DNA of 64,000 bases from QHXW01 sp035280425. GTDB taxonomy: Bacteria; Acidobacteriota; Terriglobia; Bryobacterales; Bryobacteraceae. The notes below the pieces were generated by a model, which saw nothing but the letters and a program-made list of their open reading frames with translations, ran no database searches and was not told where the DNA came from. The translations under genes and the position numbers were made by a program. The stretch's first letter is position 1. Every line of letters begins with the position of its first letter. Shown piece after piece: positions 43,001-52,060 of the stretch. The DNA lies in the NCBI GenBank assembly GCA_035280425.1, contig DATEFW010000040.1:1-64000 (forward strand), read 5' to 3'.

Positions 43001-43056
43001 CTCCAGTAGTGTATACCTTCGTTAGCGCGAAGAAAAGGGAAAAGGGTTCAGCGTTT

Positions 43057-44421
43057 TCAACGGCGGCGATAGACCACGATGTCATCGCCGTAGGCCCCGC
43101 TCGCGTTATACGTTACGCTGCGCCGGCCGAGATAGGCCAGCACGCTCGGGTGTTGAGCAGGCAGCGTCTGATTCACAATCAGAACGCCCGCGGGGTTCAT
43201 CATGTGCGCAATACTCGCCATGGCCAGCGCCTGCTGGAATAAGTCGTAATAGACCAGCACGTTGGTCGCAACGACCAGATCGAAACCCTCGCCCGGTCGA
43301 ACGTCCAGCGTCTGTGCCACGACGTCGAGGTCGGCTGCCTTAATGCGGGCCGGGTAAAGCGGCTGGATGGAGATTGCCCGCGCCTCGATGCCTTTCAGCC
43401 CAGCCGGCAAACGCATAGGTGCGACCGACGTCCCCAAAATCTCACCGAAATGCCGCCAGTAGGCGGAGGCGCCCTCGGTCCAGCCGGCCTGTGCCTCCCG
43501 CGGTAATTGCACCACGTACGGCTTTCCCGCACGTCCGCGTTCCCCCAACCGCTTCATATGCGCGATTACCAACGGATTGAGGTCGAATGCCACCAGGTCC
43601 GGATTTCCCGCGGTCGCCAGATCAAGCCGCAGCACAGCTTCCATCAGCGCGAATGGCTGAATGGTCTGCAGCGAGTAATAATCGTAGCCTTCGCGTTTGT
43701 CGGCGAAATCGAGGCCCGGTCCTATTACGGCGATACGCCGGATAGCGCCGGGGCCCAGCGCGTGCCTTCGAATCATGGCGCGCAGCGTGTCTTCAATGGC
43801 GTAGTTGGGCAGAAGCGAAGTGTCGATCGAAAGCCCCCGGTCCTGATAGAGCGTGCTTCGCGTGACCAGCAGTTGGTCGGTATTGCCGCCTTTCCCCGCC
43901 GCGGCCAGCTTCTCCTGGTAGGCGCGCTGTTCTGCTGCGAAGCGGACCAGGTTCGCGGCCAGGGCGCGCTCGATCGCCTCCGCCGCCAGTTTGTCGCGGC
44001 GCTTTAAAAAATCGCGCACGTAGCGCAGCCTTTCGTTCGCGGCCGGATTCGCAACGGCCATTGCCAGGGCACGTACCCGGGCAGTGCCGCGCTGGCTTAG
44101 CTCGCCCGCCGCGCCAATGGCTTCCTCCGGCGAGTCCAGCCGTCTCAAATTTGTGAACGATGTGCCGTAAAGAATCAGGTTGCTGATCGAATCTTCGACG
44201 CCGCGGTTGACACGCTCGCGGGCTTCGCGGTCGCGCTCCCTGATCCACTGGTCCCACCGCGCCCGGTCCGGCAGCCCGCTGGTAATGATGCCGGCGTTCG
44301 CAAATCCTTCAACCACTTCCCGCACTTCATCAAAGCGGAGAAAACGCGCTGCCTCGGTTTGCGCCCATGCTGCCGTGGCCATCCCGATCGCCAGCACGGG
44401 GGCGGCTATCGAACTTCGCAC
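43057..44421 (-). CDS. Exported CheR-like SAM-methyltransferase-fold protein
   Basis: A 454-residue protein with an apparent signal peptide (MRSSIAAPVLAIGMATAAWA before Gln) and an N-terminal helical domain (25-195). The C-terminal half looks like a Rossmann methyltransferase: RRIAVIGPGLD (SAM loop), VAFDLNP (acidic strand end) and FDLVVATNVLVYYDLFQQAL, which strongly resembles the CheR active-site strand. An exported SAM enzyme is odd, since SAM is cytoplasmic: either the signal is not cleaved, or the fold has lost catalysis. GTG start. Confidence 0.72.
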   Translation of the reverse strand: MRSSIAAPVLAIGMATAAWAQTEAARFLRFDEVREVVEGFANAGIITSGLPDRARWDQWIRERDREARERVNRGVEDSISNLILYGTSFTNLRRLDSPEEAIGAAGELSQRGTARVRALAMAVANPAANERLRYVRDFLKRRDKLAAEAIERALAANLVRFAAEQRAYQEKLAAAGKGGNTDQLLVTRSTLYQDRGLSIDTSLLPNYAIEDTLRAMIRRHALGPGAIRRIAVIGPGLDFADKREGYDYYSLQTIQPFALMEAVLRLDLATAGNPDLVAFDLNPLVIAHMKRLGERGRAGKPYVVQLPREAQAGWTEGASAYWRHFGEILGTSVAPMRLPAGLKGIEARAISIQPLYPARIKAADLDVVAQTLDVRPGEGFDLVVATNVLVYYDLFQQALAMASIAHMMNPAGVLIVNQTLPAQHPSVLAYLGRRSVTYNASGAYGDDIVVYRRR

Positions 44422-44475
44422 TCTTGCAGTTTAGCGGCTTTCGCGCGGTCGGAAGCGCTATGCCTTAGAGGGCTC

Positions 44476-44694
44476 CTAGGTTCCCGAGACGATTGGACGG
44501 GATGCTGCTTTGAGATCCTTACGCGGGTATTGGTAGTATTCGCCGAGATAGGAAAACTGCTCCACTTCATCCTGATCCACCAGATTTTCGATGATGGCGC
44601 CGTAAGGAATGGTGTGATAGTCGTTGAGCGGCACCATCGTGCGCGGGTTCAGCTTTCTGGCCTCGATCGATTTCGTGAGCTCGAACTTCGACAT
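44476..44694 (-). CDS. Small protein of unknown function
   Basis: A 72-residue protein from MSKFELTKSIEARKL with a GAGAGG ribosome site 8-13 bases upstream. The chosen Met drops a poorly coding extension. It contains NDYHTIPYGAIIENLVDQDEVEQFSYLGEYYQYP, a beta-rich segment like an SH3 or small beta-barrel. Acidobacterial genomes carry similar short proteins; function unknown. Confidence 0.6.
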   Translation of the reverse strand: MSKFELTKSIEARKLNPRTMVPLNDYHTIPYGAIIENLVDQDEVEQFSYLGEYYQYPRKDLKAASRPIVSGT

Positions 44695-45259
44695 CGGCTG
44701 CCTCTCAAGCCTTCCTAACCGGAATCTTAAACCATAGTGTTGGGGTGCACAATATATCTCGTTGTTAGGGGCCGCGCCCGGATCGGCCCAAGCTCCCGGA
44801 GGCGCCCGCAAGGTTTTTCGCTCAGTCACGAAAGAAATCCTTGAACTAAGAGCCAAGCCAATGTAACGTTGGTAGATAACAAAAGTACACAGCGAAGGTG
44901 TACTGGCAGTTGATTTCCATCATCTCTTCGCGCCGCTCCTCAACTGTTGAAATCGAGCAAGTCGGTCCTTGCCGAGGCGAGAATGCGCCGCTCAGGCGAA
45001 GGAATTCAAAGGAGGAGAGGTGTGGCCCAAGAAGGGCACTTCTAGACAGTGGTGAATCGAGGAGCATTTTTGGCCTTAACCCTTATCTGCATGTATGGGT
45101 TTGACCCGATGAGCCTGTTTCGATGCTAAGCCCGGTTATCAGGAAGATGGACAAGGCAGTTAACCACTGTGGGCCAACTATCGGGAATCTTGTTTCGTAG
45201 GCCGTAAGCCACTAAAAAGAAGTAAGCCAAATTAGATTCAGTGTGGCGGCATCGAGGAA
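44695..45259. other. 565-base gap without a convincing gene; possible structured leader near 45120-45240
   Basis: No open frame here looks coding. The right end, upstream of the large secreted protein, contains GGTTA...TAACC (about 45134-45165) and two GGCC-bracketed segments (about 45172-45203), which could fold as an RNA leader. A GGAGGAG (about 45012) precedes only a 7-codon frame. I checked by eye for the c-di-GMP-I, cobalamin and TPP riboswitch cores and did not find them. Confidence 0.3.
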
Positions 45260-48200
45260 ATGACACCCAAACGAATCATCCGTCGCAGGGTTTATCAAGG
45301 AATTCTACAAATCTTCCTGACGGCCGGATTGGCCTTCGAGGCGTCTGCGGCCGTTCCGTCGGTAGCGCTTTCTTCCGGCTCGGGAGCTCCCGGTGCAACG
45401 GTCACACTCAGCGCCACGTTGAGCTCAAACGGCGGAACAGCACCGGCTGGTGTCCAATGGGATCTGATTTTTTCGTCTGCCGACCTGAGCCCGGCGGGCG
45501 CGACGTTCTTCACGACAGGTACGGCGGCGCTCGCCGCCGGCAAGCAGGCCTCGTGCAATACCGTATCCCCGAGCGACGTGCGATGTGTGGTTGTGGGTCT
45601 CAATAGTACGGCGATCTCCGATGGCACAATTGCCACGGTCTCATTTCAGATTGCCGCCGGTACGACGAATGCCTGGTCCCAGATCAGCTTCGGCGGAGTC
45701 GTGGGAACCGATAGCACCGGCAATCCGATTACTATGAGTGGCACGGGCGCCACGGTTACGATCAATCAGCCCGCACCGTCCAACCCTGTACTTTCGAATC
45801 TGGCGTGCAGTCCCGCCAGTTTTACTCCACCCGGCAGTTCGTCGTGCACCGTCAGCTTGAGCGCGGCAGCCACCAGCGCCACCAGCGTCAACCTGGCAAG
45901 CAACATCTCGGCCCTTTCGGTCCCGGCGTCGGTATCCATTTCGTCGGGACAGACCAGCGCGAATTTTTCGGCTTCGGCGCCGTCAGCGGTTACATCAAGT
46001 TCTTCAGCCACCATCACCGCGAGCCTGGGCGGAACTGTGCGCAACTTTTCGATCAGCCTCTCCGCCGGCTCAGGCCCGCAACCGGGCCTTTCCTCCCTGG
46101 TGTGCACTCCCACGAACCCCGTGGGCGGAACCAGCAGCTATTGTGTGATTTCCTTGAGTTCCGCTGCTCCTGCCGGGGGGGCCGCGATCACCATCGGCAG
46201 CAACAACAGCTATGCTGCCGCGCCAGGTTTGGTTGTGGTTCCCGCCGGGCTATCGAACGCGAACTTCACGGTCTCTACCTCGAAGGTCACAGCTCAGCAG
46301 AGTTCGATTCTCACTGCCGGTTTGGGGAACTCGACCATCACGGCCACGCTTACCATTGAACCAGCAGCCGCTGCACTCTCGAGCCTGAACTGCTCCCCTG
46401 GGAGCATTGGTTCGGCTGGAACGAGCCAGTGTATCGTTGCACTAACCGCGGCCGCCCCTCTCGGCGGATTGACGATTGGTCTGAGCAGCAGCAATTCGGT
46501 CGTAACCACTCCGGTTGCCGTCGTGATTCCATCCGGCGCCACCAGTGCCGGATTTACCGCCACCGCGGGCACGATGAGCGGCGTCGTGACAGTGACTCTG
46601 ACGGCAAGTTGGAGCGGCCAAACGGCAACATATTCTCTGACCGTTTCTAATCAATCGGTTTTGTCCTCGTTGACTTGCACACCCAGCATCGTCACCGCAG
46701 GCGGCTCGAGCAATTGCTCGGTCACTCTCAGTCAGGCAGCTCCCAGCAGCGGGATCGCTGTTGCGATTGCAAGCACCAATCCCAAGATCACCGTACCCAT
46801 TTCGGTCATGATCCCTGCCGGGTCAACGTCGGCGGCATTCACCGCTTTGGTCTCCTCGAGCGCCGCCAATAATGAATCGGGCATTATCTCGGCATCTGCA
46901 CACTCGATTACGCGGACCGCCTCGTTAACTGTTTCTCAAGCTCCGCCTTCCGGCTCGTCCAGCCTGGCGTGCACTCCGATGACGGTGCAGACACCGGGAA
47001 CATCCTCTTGCCTGTTCAGCCTCGTGAATCCGGCGCCGGCGGGAGGCCTTACTCTCGCAATCAGCTCCTCTAATCCCAACCTGACGGTTCCGCCATCGAT
47101 CAATATTGGCGCAGGTTTGACCGGGGCCGCCTTTACCGTGAGCGCGTCCGCAGTTACATCCACCACGACTGCGACCATTGCCGTCTCCCCGGGCAACGTC
47201 TCCCAAACGCTCAACCTCACGCCACCGGTAAGCAAGAATATCTCGATCAGCTCGATTTCCTGCAACCCGGGTACCCTCACGGGCGGAGGAACCAGCGCCT
47301 GTCAGGTTGCTCTGACCAGTGCGGCGCCCGCCGGCGGCCAGGGCGTGTTGCTGTCCACAAACAGCACGCAGTTGACGATTCCGCAGGTGGTGTCGGTAAC
47401 TGAAGGCGCGTCGAGCGCTCCGTTTTATGCGACCACGGCCCTGATCAATAAGGACGAAAAGGCTACCTTAACCGCCAATCTGGGCACATCTTCGAGCCAG
47501 ACATCAGTTGCGCTGATTGGTCTCAGACCCGTTTCCCTTTCATGCTCGCCGAAGTCTTTGGTGTCGGGTGCGCCGGTGAATTGCCAGATCACATTGAATT
47601 CGGCTCAAGCCGCCAGCAGCATCACTTTGGCGGTATCGACCAGTAATAACCACCTGTCGGTGCCCGCCTCCGTTACCAGCTTGCCCAGCCAGGCGGCCAT
47701 CACCTTCCAGGCGAACACGAGCTACGTCACCAACAGCCAGACCGGAACAATAACTGTGAGTTATGACAAGCTCACAGTGCAGGACTCGGTCACCCTTACT
47801 CCCGCTGCGCCCAAGCTGAACGTTCCGGTGCGCCCCACCGGGTTGCCGGGCAAGGTCATTAACTTCACCGTCTCGGCAACCGATCCGGAGAATCTTCCGG
47901 TCCAGATTTCGGTGTGGGCCGTGCCGCCGAATTCTTCCTTCAACCCCAAAACGGGTTTGTTTACCTGGGTGCCCGATGCTTCACAGATCGGTCCGCACAC
48001 GGTGCACTTTATTGCAACGAATGCGGCGCAGGTTTCTGTCACCCAGGATGTCGTAATCTTCGTCGATTCGACCACTCCCGTGATCCTCTCGCTGGCCAAT
48101 GCTGCCAGTTACCTCGAAGATGGGGGCTGCAGCCCGGGCTCGGTAGCTACCTTGCTGGGTGCGGGTTTTGTAAGTACACAAGGCAAAGCCGCCGATGCGA

Positions 48201-48817
48201 ACCCCATTCCTACCGAGGTCAATGGCCTCCGTGTAAAGGCTAACGGCGTTTATTTACCGGTATTCTATGCGTCGGATAGTCAGGTGAATTTCCAGTGTCC
48301 ATCGCTCGCTTCAGGCGAAGCGCTGACCATAGACGTTGAAAGCGGAACCGGCGCCTCAACCCCGCTGGCGTCTCAGATGGTTTATGCGACTCCCGGCATT
48401 TTCACCCTGGATTCATCGGGGCAGGGACAAGGCGCGATTCTTGTGGCGAATACGCCTTACCTCGCCATGGCCCATGTCGATGGAATTCCCAGCCAGCCCG
48501 CCAAGCTGGGCGGCGCTATTTCCATTTATGCTACCGGGCTCGGACCGGTCGAGACCGATCTTCCGGCGGGCCAGGCGGCTTCGCTCGTAAAGCTCAACCC
48601 GACAAAACTCCCGGTGACTGTTCTGATCGGCGGCGTGAATGCGAAGGTGGGCTTCGCCGGCCTCGCGCCCGGCTTTACGGGCCTGTATCAGGTGAACGTG
48701 ACGATTCCTGCATTGGCTCCCACCGGCGACGCCGTCTCGCTCGAGATCGACGTAAAACTGCCGGACGGCACGGTCGTGAAGAGCAACGGCGTCACCGCGG
48801 CCATCGCAGCCAACTAG
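45260..48817 (+). CDS. Very large secreted Ig-repeat protein with Solibacter-type C-terminal domain
   Basis: An 1185-residue exported protein: a signal peptide (about 1-30), a cohesin-like beta domain (about 33-170), seven repeats of about 95 residues (172-845) each opening with LSSLxCxP and a second Cys 10-15 residues on (probably a disulfide per repeat), a dystroglycan/cadherin-like domain (FTVSATDPENLPVQISVW, 850-930), and the TIGR03437-like C-terminal domain (940-1185, ANAASY... FYASDSQVNFQCP... YATGLGPVETD). It likely acts on the cell surface in adhesion or substrate binding. Start ATG has GAGGAA upstream. Confidence 0.85.
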   Translation: MTPKRIIRRRVYQGILQIFLTAGLAFEASAAVPSVALSSGSGAPGATVTLSATLSSNGGTAPAGVQWDLIFSSADLSPAGATFFTTGTAALAAGKQASCNTVSPSDVRCVVVGLNSTAISDGTIATVSFQIAAGTTNAWSQISFGGVVGTDSTGNPITMSGTGATVTINQPAPSNPVLSNLACSPASFTPPGSSSCTVSLSAAATSATSVNLASNISALSVPASVSISSGQTSANFSASAPSAVTSSSSATITASLGGTVRNFSISLSAGSGPQPGLSSLVCTPTNPVGGTSSYCVISLSSAAPAGGAAITIGSNNSYAAAPGLVVVPAGLSNANFTVSTSKVTAQQSSILTAGLGNSTITATLTIEPAAAALSSLNCSPGSIGSAGTSQCIVALTAAAPLGGLTIGLSSSNSVVTTPVAVVIPSGATSAGFTATAGTMSGVVTVTLTASWSGQTATYSLTVSNQSVLSSLTCTPSIVTAGGSSNCSVTLSQAAPSSGIAVAIASTNPKITVPISVMIPAGSTSAAFTALVSSSAANNESGIISASAHSITRTASLTVSQAPPSGSSSLACTPMTVQTPGTSSCLFSLVNPAPAGGLTLAISSSNPNLTVPPSINIGAGLTGAAFTVSASAVTSTTTATIAVSPGNVSQTLNLTPPVSKNISISSISCNPGTLTGGGTSACQVALTSAAPAGGQGVLLSTNSTQLTIPQVVSVTEGASSAPFYATTALINKDEKATLTANLGTSSSQTSVALIGLRPVSLSCSPKSLVSGAPVNCQITLNSAQAASSITLAVSTSNNHLSVPASVTSLPSQAAITFQANTSYVTNSQTGTITVSYDKLTVQDSVTLTPAAPKLNVPVRPTGLPGKVINFTVSATDPENLPVQISVWAVPPNSSFNPKTGLFTWVPDASQIGPHTVHFIATNAAQVSVTQDVVIFVDSTTPVILSLANAASYLEDGGCSPGSVATLLGAGFVSTQGKAADANPIPTEVNGLRVKANGVYLPVFYASDSQVNFQCPSLASGEALTIDVESGTGASTPLASQMVYATPGIFTLDSSGQGQGAILVANTPYLAMAHVDGIPSQPAKLGGAISIYATGLGPVETDLPAGQAASLVKLNPTKLPVTVLIGGVNAKVGFAGLAPGFTGLYQVNVTIPALAPTGDAVSLEIDVKLPDGTVVKSNGVTAAIAAN

Positions 48818-48964
48818 TAGAATCCGCGCTGGGACCGTCTGTTAGTAACAACACACATGGCGTTTGACGCGCTTCCGGTGATGCATTACCATTGACCTTC
48901 TCTCGCGCTACTCCAGCCATCTCGAGCTGCTGCGACGCAGCCGCTATTTCAAAAAGGAGAGTCA

Positions 48965-50179
48965 ATGTTAAACGCAAAAGTAACTTCGCTTGCGGTCGGG
49001 GTCTTGCTATGTTTCACCGGAACCGCTTTGGCCCAATCCGGTTCCTGCAGCGGGATGACCGTCGGCCAGCTAACCAGCCTCAACGGATTCGTCCCGTTTC
49101 CGGCCGATAATCTGTGGAACACCGATATTTCAGCAGCGCCGGTTGACCCGAATTCAGCGAATATCATCAATTTCATCGGCTCGACTGTGACGCTGCATCC
49201 GGATTTTGGAGCCGGCACGTTCCACAACCAGAGCATCGGCATTCCTTATCAGGTGGTGGCTGGAACACAACCCAAAGTGAACGTGACGCTGGGTACTTTC
49301 GCGAGTGAAAGCGATCCCGGGCCGATGCCGATTCCCTCCAACGCGCTGATCGAAGGCTACCCCAAGCCGGGAAACGGTGACCGGCACGTTCTGGTTCTCG
49401 AAAAAGACGGCTGCTGGCTTTATGAGCTCTACCACGCAGCCTTGAAAAGCGGGAACTGGAGCGCTGATGCCACAGCCATTTGGGATATGACCATTGACGA
49501 GCAGCGGCCATACACCTGGACCTCGGCCGACGCCGCCGGCCTGCCGATATTTGTCGGCCTCGCGCGGTACGATGAAGTCGCCGCCGGAGCCATCAACCAC
49601 GCGTTGCGTTTCACCGTGCCCACCACACGCCGGGCGTTCGTTGCGCCGGCATCGCACTGGGCCTCGACGCTGACCGATCCCAACTCGCCGCCCATGGGCA
49701 CTCGCCTGCGATTGAAAGCCAGCTTCGATATTTCCGGTTTTCCAGCGGACGACCAGGTGATCCTGACCGCTTTAAAAAAATACGGCATGATTCTGGCCGA
49801 TAACGGCAGCGGCATCTTCATTAGCGGCGCCCCGGACAACCGGTGGAACAACAATGATCTGAACCTGCTGAAATCCATTACGGCATCGAGTTTCGAGGTC
49901 GTACAGATGGGCACGATCTACACCGATGCCAACGTACCCACAGGACCATCGCCCACCATTTCGAGTTTCACGGCAAATCCATCCACGGTGTCCGCGGGTT
50001 CACCAACGACGTTGAGCTGGAGTGTGAGCGGCAGCATTTACAACATCATCTCGCCGCAGGTCGGTCCGGTGCGTGGGACGAGCATCGTGGTGACTCCCTC
50101 CGCTACCACCACTTATACCCTATACACGACCAATCAGTTCGGGCGAACGACTGCTTCGGTGACCGTGACCGTCCAGTAA
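48965..50179 (+). CDS. Secreted protein of unknown function with C-terminal Ig-like domain
   Basis: A 404-residue exported protein (signal cleaved near ALAQ) with AAGGAGAG 5 bases before the ATG. The main domain is beta-rich and enzyme-like (FPADNLWNTDISAAP, ADNGSGIFISGAPDNRWNNNDL, WDMTIDEQRPYTWTSADAAG); I cannot name it. The last 80 residues are an Ig-like fold (PTISSFTANPSTVSAGSPTTLSWSV). Similar proteins are common in Solibacter-type genomes. It follows the large Ig-repeat gene by 147 bases. Confidence 0.78.
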   Translation: MLNAKVTSLAVGVLLCFTGTALAQSGSCSGMTVGQLTSLNGFVPFPADNLWNTDISAAPVDPNSANIINFIGSTVTLHPDFGAGTFHNQSIGIPYQVVAGTQPKVNVTLGTFASESDPGPMPIPSNALIEGYPKPGNGDRHVLVLEKDGCWLYELYHAALKSGNWSADATAIWDMTIDEQRPYTWTSADAAGLPIFVGLARYDEVAAGAINHALRFTVPTTRRAFVAPASHWASTLTDPNSPPMGTRLRLKASFDISGFPADDQVILTALKKYGMILADNGSGIFISGAPDNRWNNNDLNLLKSITASSFEVVQMGTIYTDANVPTGPSPTISSFTANPSTVSAGSPTTLSWSVSGSIYNIISPQVGPVRGTSIVVTPSATTTYTLYTTNQFGRTTASVTVTVQ

Positions 50180-50200
50180 CCTGTTCGTATATCAGAGATT

Positions 50201-50248
50201 AACCCCGCCCGCTTTTTCCAGCGGAAGGCTGCTAACGGCGGGCGGGTT
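50201..50248 (+). terminator. Long GC-rich inverted repeat downstream of the secreted gene
   Basis: AACCCCGCCCGC (50201-50212) pairs with GCGGGCGGGTT (50238-50248) with one bulged C and a 25-base loop. No T-run follows, so it is either a Rho-type boundary or a short repeat element, not a classic intrinsic terminator. Confidence 0.4.
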
Positions 50249-50271
50249 CGGGGCGTCTTACTGGTATACGA

Positions 50272-50514
50272 ATGCGGCGGTTATTTCAAAAGCGATTCCG
50301 GATGCTCACCGTGATTTCAGTGTTTCTGGTGGGCGTGACGGTTGAATCCAGCGCCGGCGCCGCGTACTGCCACTCGCAGTTCCACAAATATTTCGAGGGC
50401 CTGGGGACACCGGAAGCCCGCGTCAATCCTGTGGAGCGCTTCGTTTTCAGCCTGCTGCTGACCAAAGCCAAGCCCGACAGACATTCGGCCGAGCTGCCGC
50501 AGGCCGGTGAGTAA
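50272..50514 (+). CDS. Small secreted protein of unknown function
   Basis: An 80-residue protein with a hydrophobic signal-like segment (MLTVISVFLVGVTVESSAGA) and a short mature part (YCHSQFHKYFEGL, NPVERFVFSLLLTKAK). I do not recognise it. The codon pattern and signal peptide argue for a real gene. Confidence 0.5.
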   Translation: MRRLFQKRFRMLTVISVFLVGVTVESSAGAAYCHSQFHKYFEGLGTPEARVNPVERFVFSLLLTKAKPDRHSAELPQAGE

Positions 50515-50524
50515 AGGCCGATTT

Positions 50525-51901
50525 CTAGCCTTTAGTGGCTCGCTTTCTGGCCGGCCGGTGATGCACCGGAGCGGCCTCCTTGGGCCAACCGACCAAGTTT
50601 TTCTTCTCCACGTCGAACGTTACATTGAAAGGCTCTTTGGTGAATGACGTGGGCACGCCGGAGAATTCGAGCTCGATGCCCGGTTCGGCTTTCCCGGGCA
50701 GCGGCGCGTCCATAATGAGCGTCACTTCCGGCGTCGTGCCGTCGGAGATGGAGAGCACCAGTTCCTTAGGATGGAGCGTAGGTTTCGAGGAGAGCAGCTT
50801 GCCCTTGAACTTTTCCACGCCGCCCGCGCCTCCGGGAACTGCGGCGCCTTTCATGTTGTTGGAAAAGTATTGTTCCCCGTCCGGAGCGGTGAGGGCCTGT
50901 TTCAAATTCATCCAAAGGGCGAGTGCCGGATTCTTTTTCCGAAACTCCTCTTCGTTTTCGGCTTTGACCTCGTTGACGTCCTTGATTTTGAAACCGGAAG
51001 GGGGGAAAGGCTGCGCTTTGGCCATGTCGCGCAACTGCTTCAGCCCGGCGTCGTCCTGACCGTGATACCGGTTATAGGCATTTACGAAATAGGTGTCGAT
51101 GGTTTTGCGCGCGTCCGCAGGAAATCCACCTTGGGAAGGATCGAGCGATGCCGCACGGGCGAACTGATAGAGCGCCTCTGAGTAGCGCTCGGGTTTTTTC
51201 TCCTGCATGATGGCCGTCCCCAGCCAAAAGGCGACCTGAGCGCTATTGGGGTTCATCTGCAGTACTTTGGTGAACTCCTGTTCGGCTTTCTGCGCATCGT
51301 CCGGGTCTTTCTTTTGCATCGCAATCCATCCGAGCGTGGTGTGCGCCAGCGCTTCGGTCTGGTTCTTGGCCTTGGTCCAGTCGGCATCGGAAGTACTGGC
51401 GGGCTTCTTGTCCGGCGCAAAGAACGTATCGATGTTGGAGACCAGGGCGTTCGCGGCTTTTTCCGCTGAACTCAGATCCTCAGGCGTGGGTTTGGTGAGG
51501 GCCTGCACGTTGCTCGAAACCAGAACCAGAGCCGTCAGATTGTTGGGATCTTTCTGCAGCAACTCGTTGCCGGTCGAGATGACTTTATCGGCCTGGTGAA
51601 GCGAGCTGTAGGTGGTCAGATAGATCTGGAGGCGTTCAGTCGAGTAGTCGCTCGTCGGATATTTTTCCTTCCAGGTATTCAGGAGCGCCAGCCGCTTGTT
51701 CGGGTCCGTCTCTTTGATGATGGAATCATAAAGGTCGTACTCCGCCCGATCCTTCCAGTTCTTCTTTGCAGGCTGAGCCGACGATTGCGCCGGGGCTGCG
51801 GACTGTGCGGGCGCCGGATTCTGGCAGTAGGCAGGCGTCCCGATCCCTAGAATCCCCGCCGCTGCCACAATCATGAAAAAATCGGAAACTCGTTCGAGCA
51901 C
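50525..51901 (-). CDS. Secreted TPR-like protein, tandem paralogue
   Basis: A 458-residue exported protein: signal peptide ending in AYCQ, a Pro/Ala/Gln-rich linker, then an all-helical TPR-like array (KYPTSDYSTERLQIYLTTY, NPNSAQVAFWLGTAIMQ, and others) and a C-terminal beta domain (PKELVLSISDGTTPEVTLIMDAPL, VPTSFTKEPFNVTFDVEK). Start is GTG at 51901 with a perfect AGGAGG 7 bases upstream. It aligns along its whole length with the next gene. Confidence 0.82.
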   Translation of the reverse strand: MLERVSDFFMIVAAAGILGIGTPAYCQNPAPAQSAAPAQSSAQPAKKNWKDRAEYDLYDSIIKETDPNKRLALLNTWKEKYPTSDYSTERLQIYLTTYSSLHQADKVISTGNELLQKDPNNLTALVLVSSNVQALTKPTPEDLSSAEKAANALVSNIDTFFAPDKKPASTSDADWTKAKNQTEALAHTTLGWIAMQKKDPDDAQKAEQEFTKVLQMNPNSAQVAFWLGTAIMQEKKPERYSEALYQFARAASLDPSQGGFPADARKTIDTYFVNAYNRYHGQDDAGLKQLRDMAKAQPFPPSGFKIKDVNEVKAENEEEFRKKNPALALWMNLKQALTAPDGEQYFSNNMKGAAVPGGAGGVEKFKGKLLSSKPTLHPKELVLSISDGTTPEVTLIMDAPLPGKAEPGIELEFSGVPTSFTKEPFNVTFDVEKKNLVGWPKEAAPVHHRPARKRATKG

Positions 51902-52060
51902 TGCTAGCCTCCTGCGGTTTTCTGCTGCTGACCTCAAGTCGAAATTTTACTCCTGTTTCCGGAATGCTGGAATGGAAATGCGAACCGTCTCATCGCTCCA
52001 ATCAGCCCGGCCGGTTAACAAACGCCCGTTCCGGCGGCGGAGCCGCGCGGTCAGGATCGC

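Noticed and set aside
45100..45240. c-di-GMP-I riboswitch
   Set aside because: Some GGCC and GGTTA pairing is visible, but the conserved GGRCAAA and GGACGCAAAGCC cores are absent.
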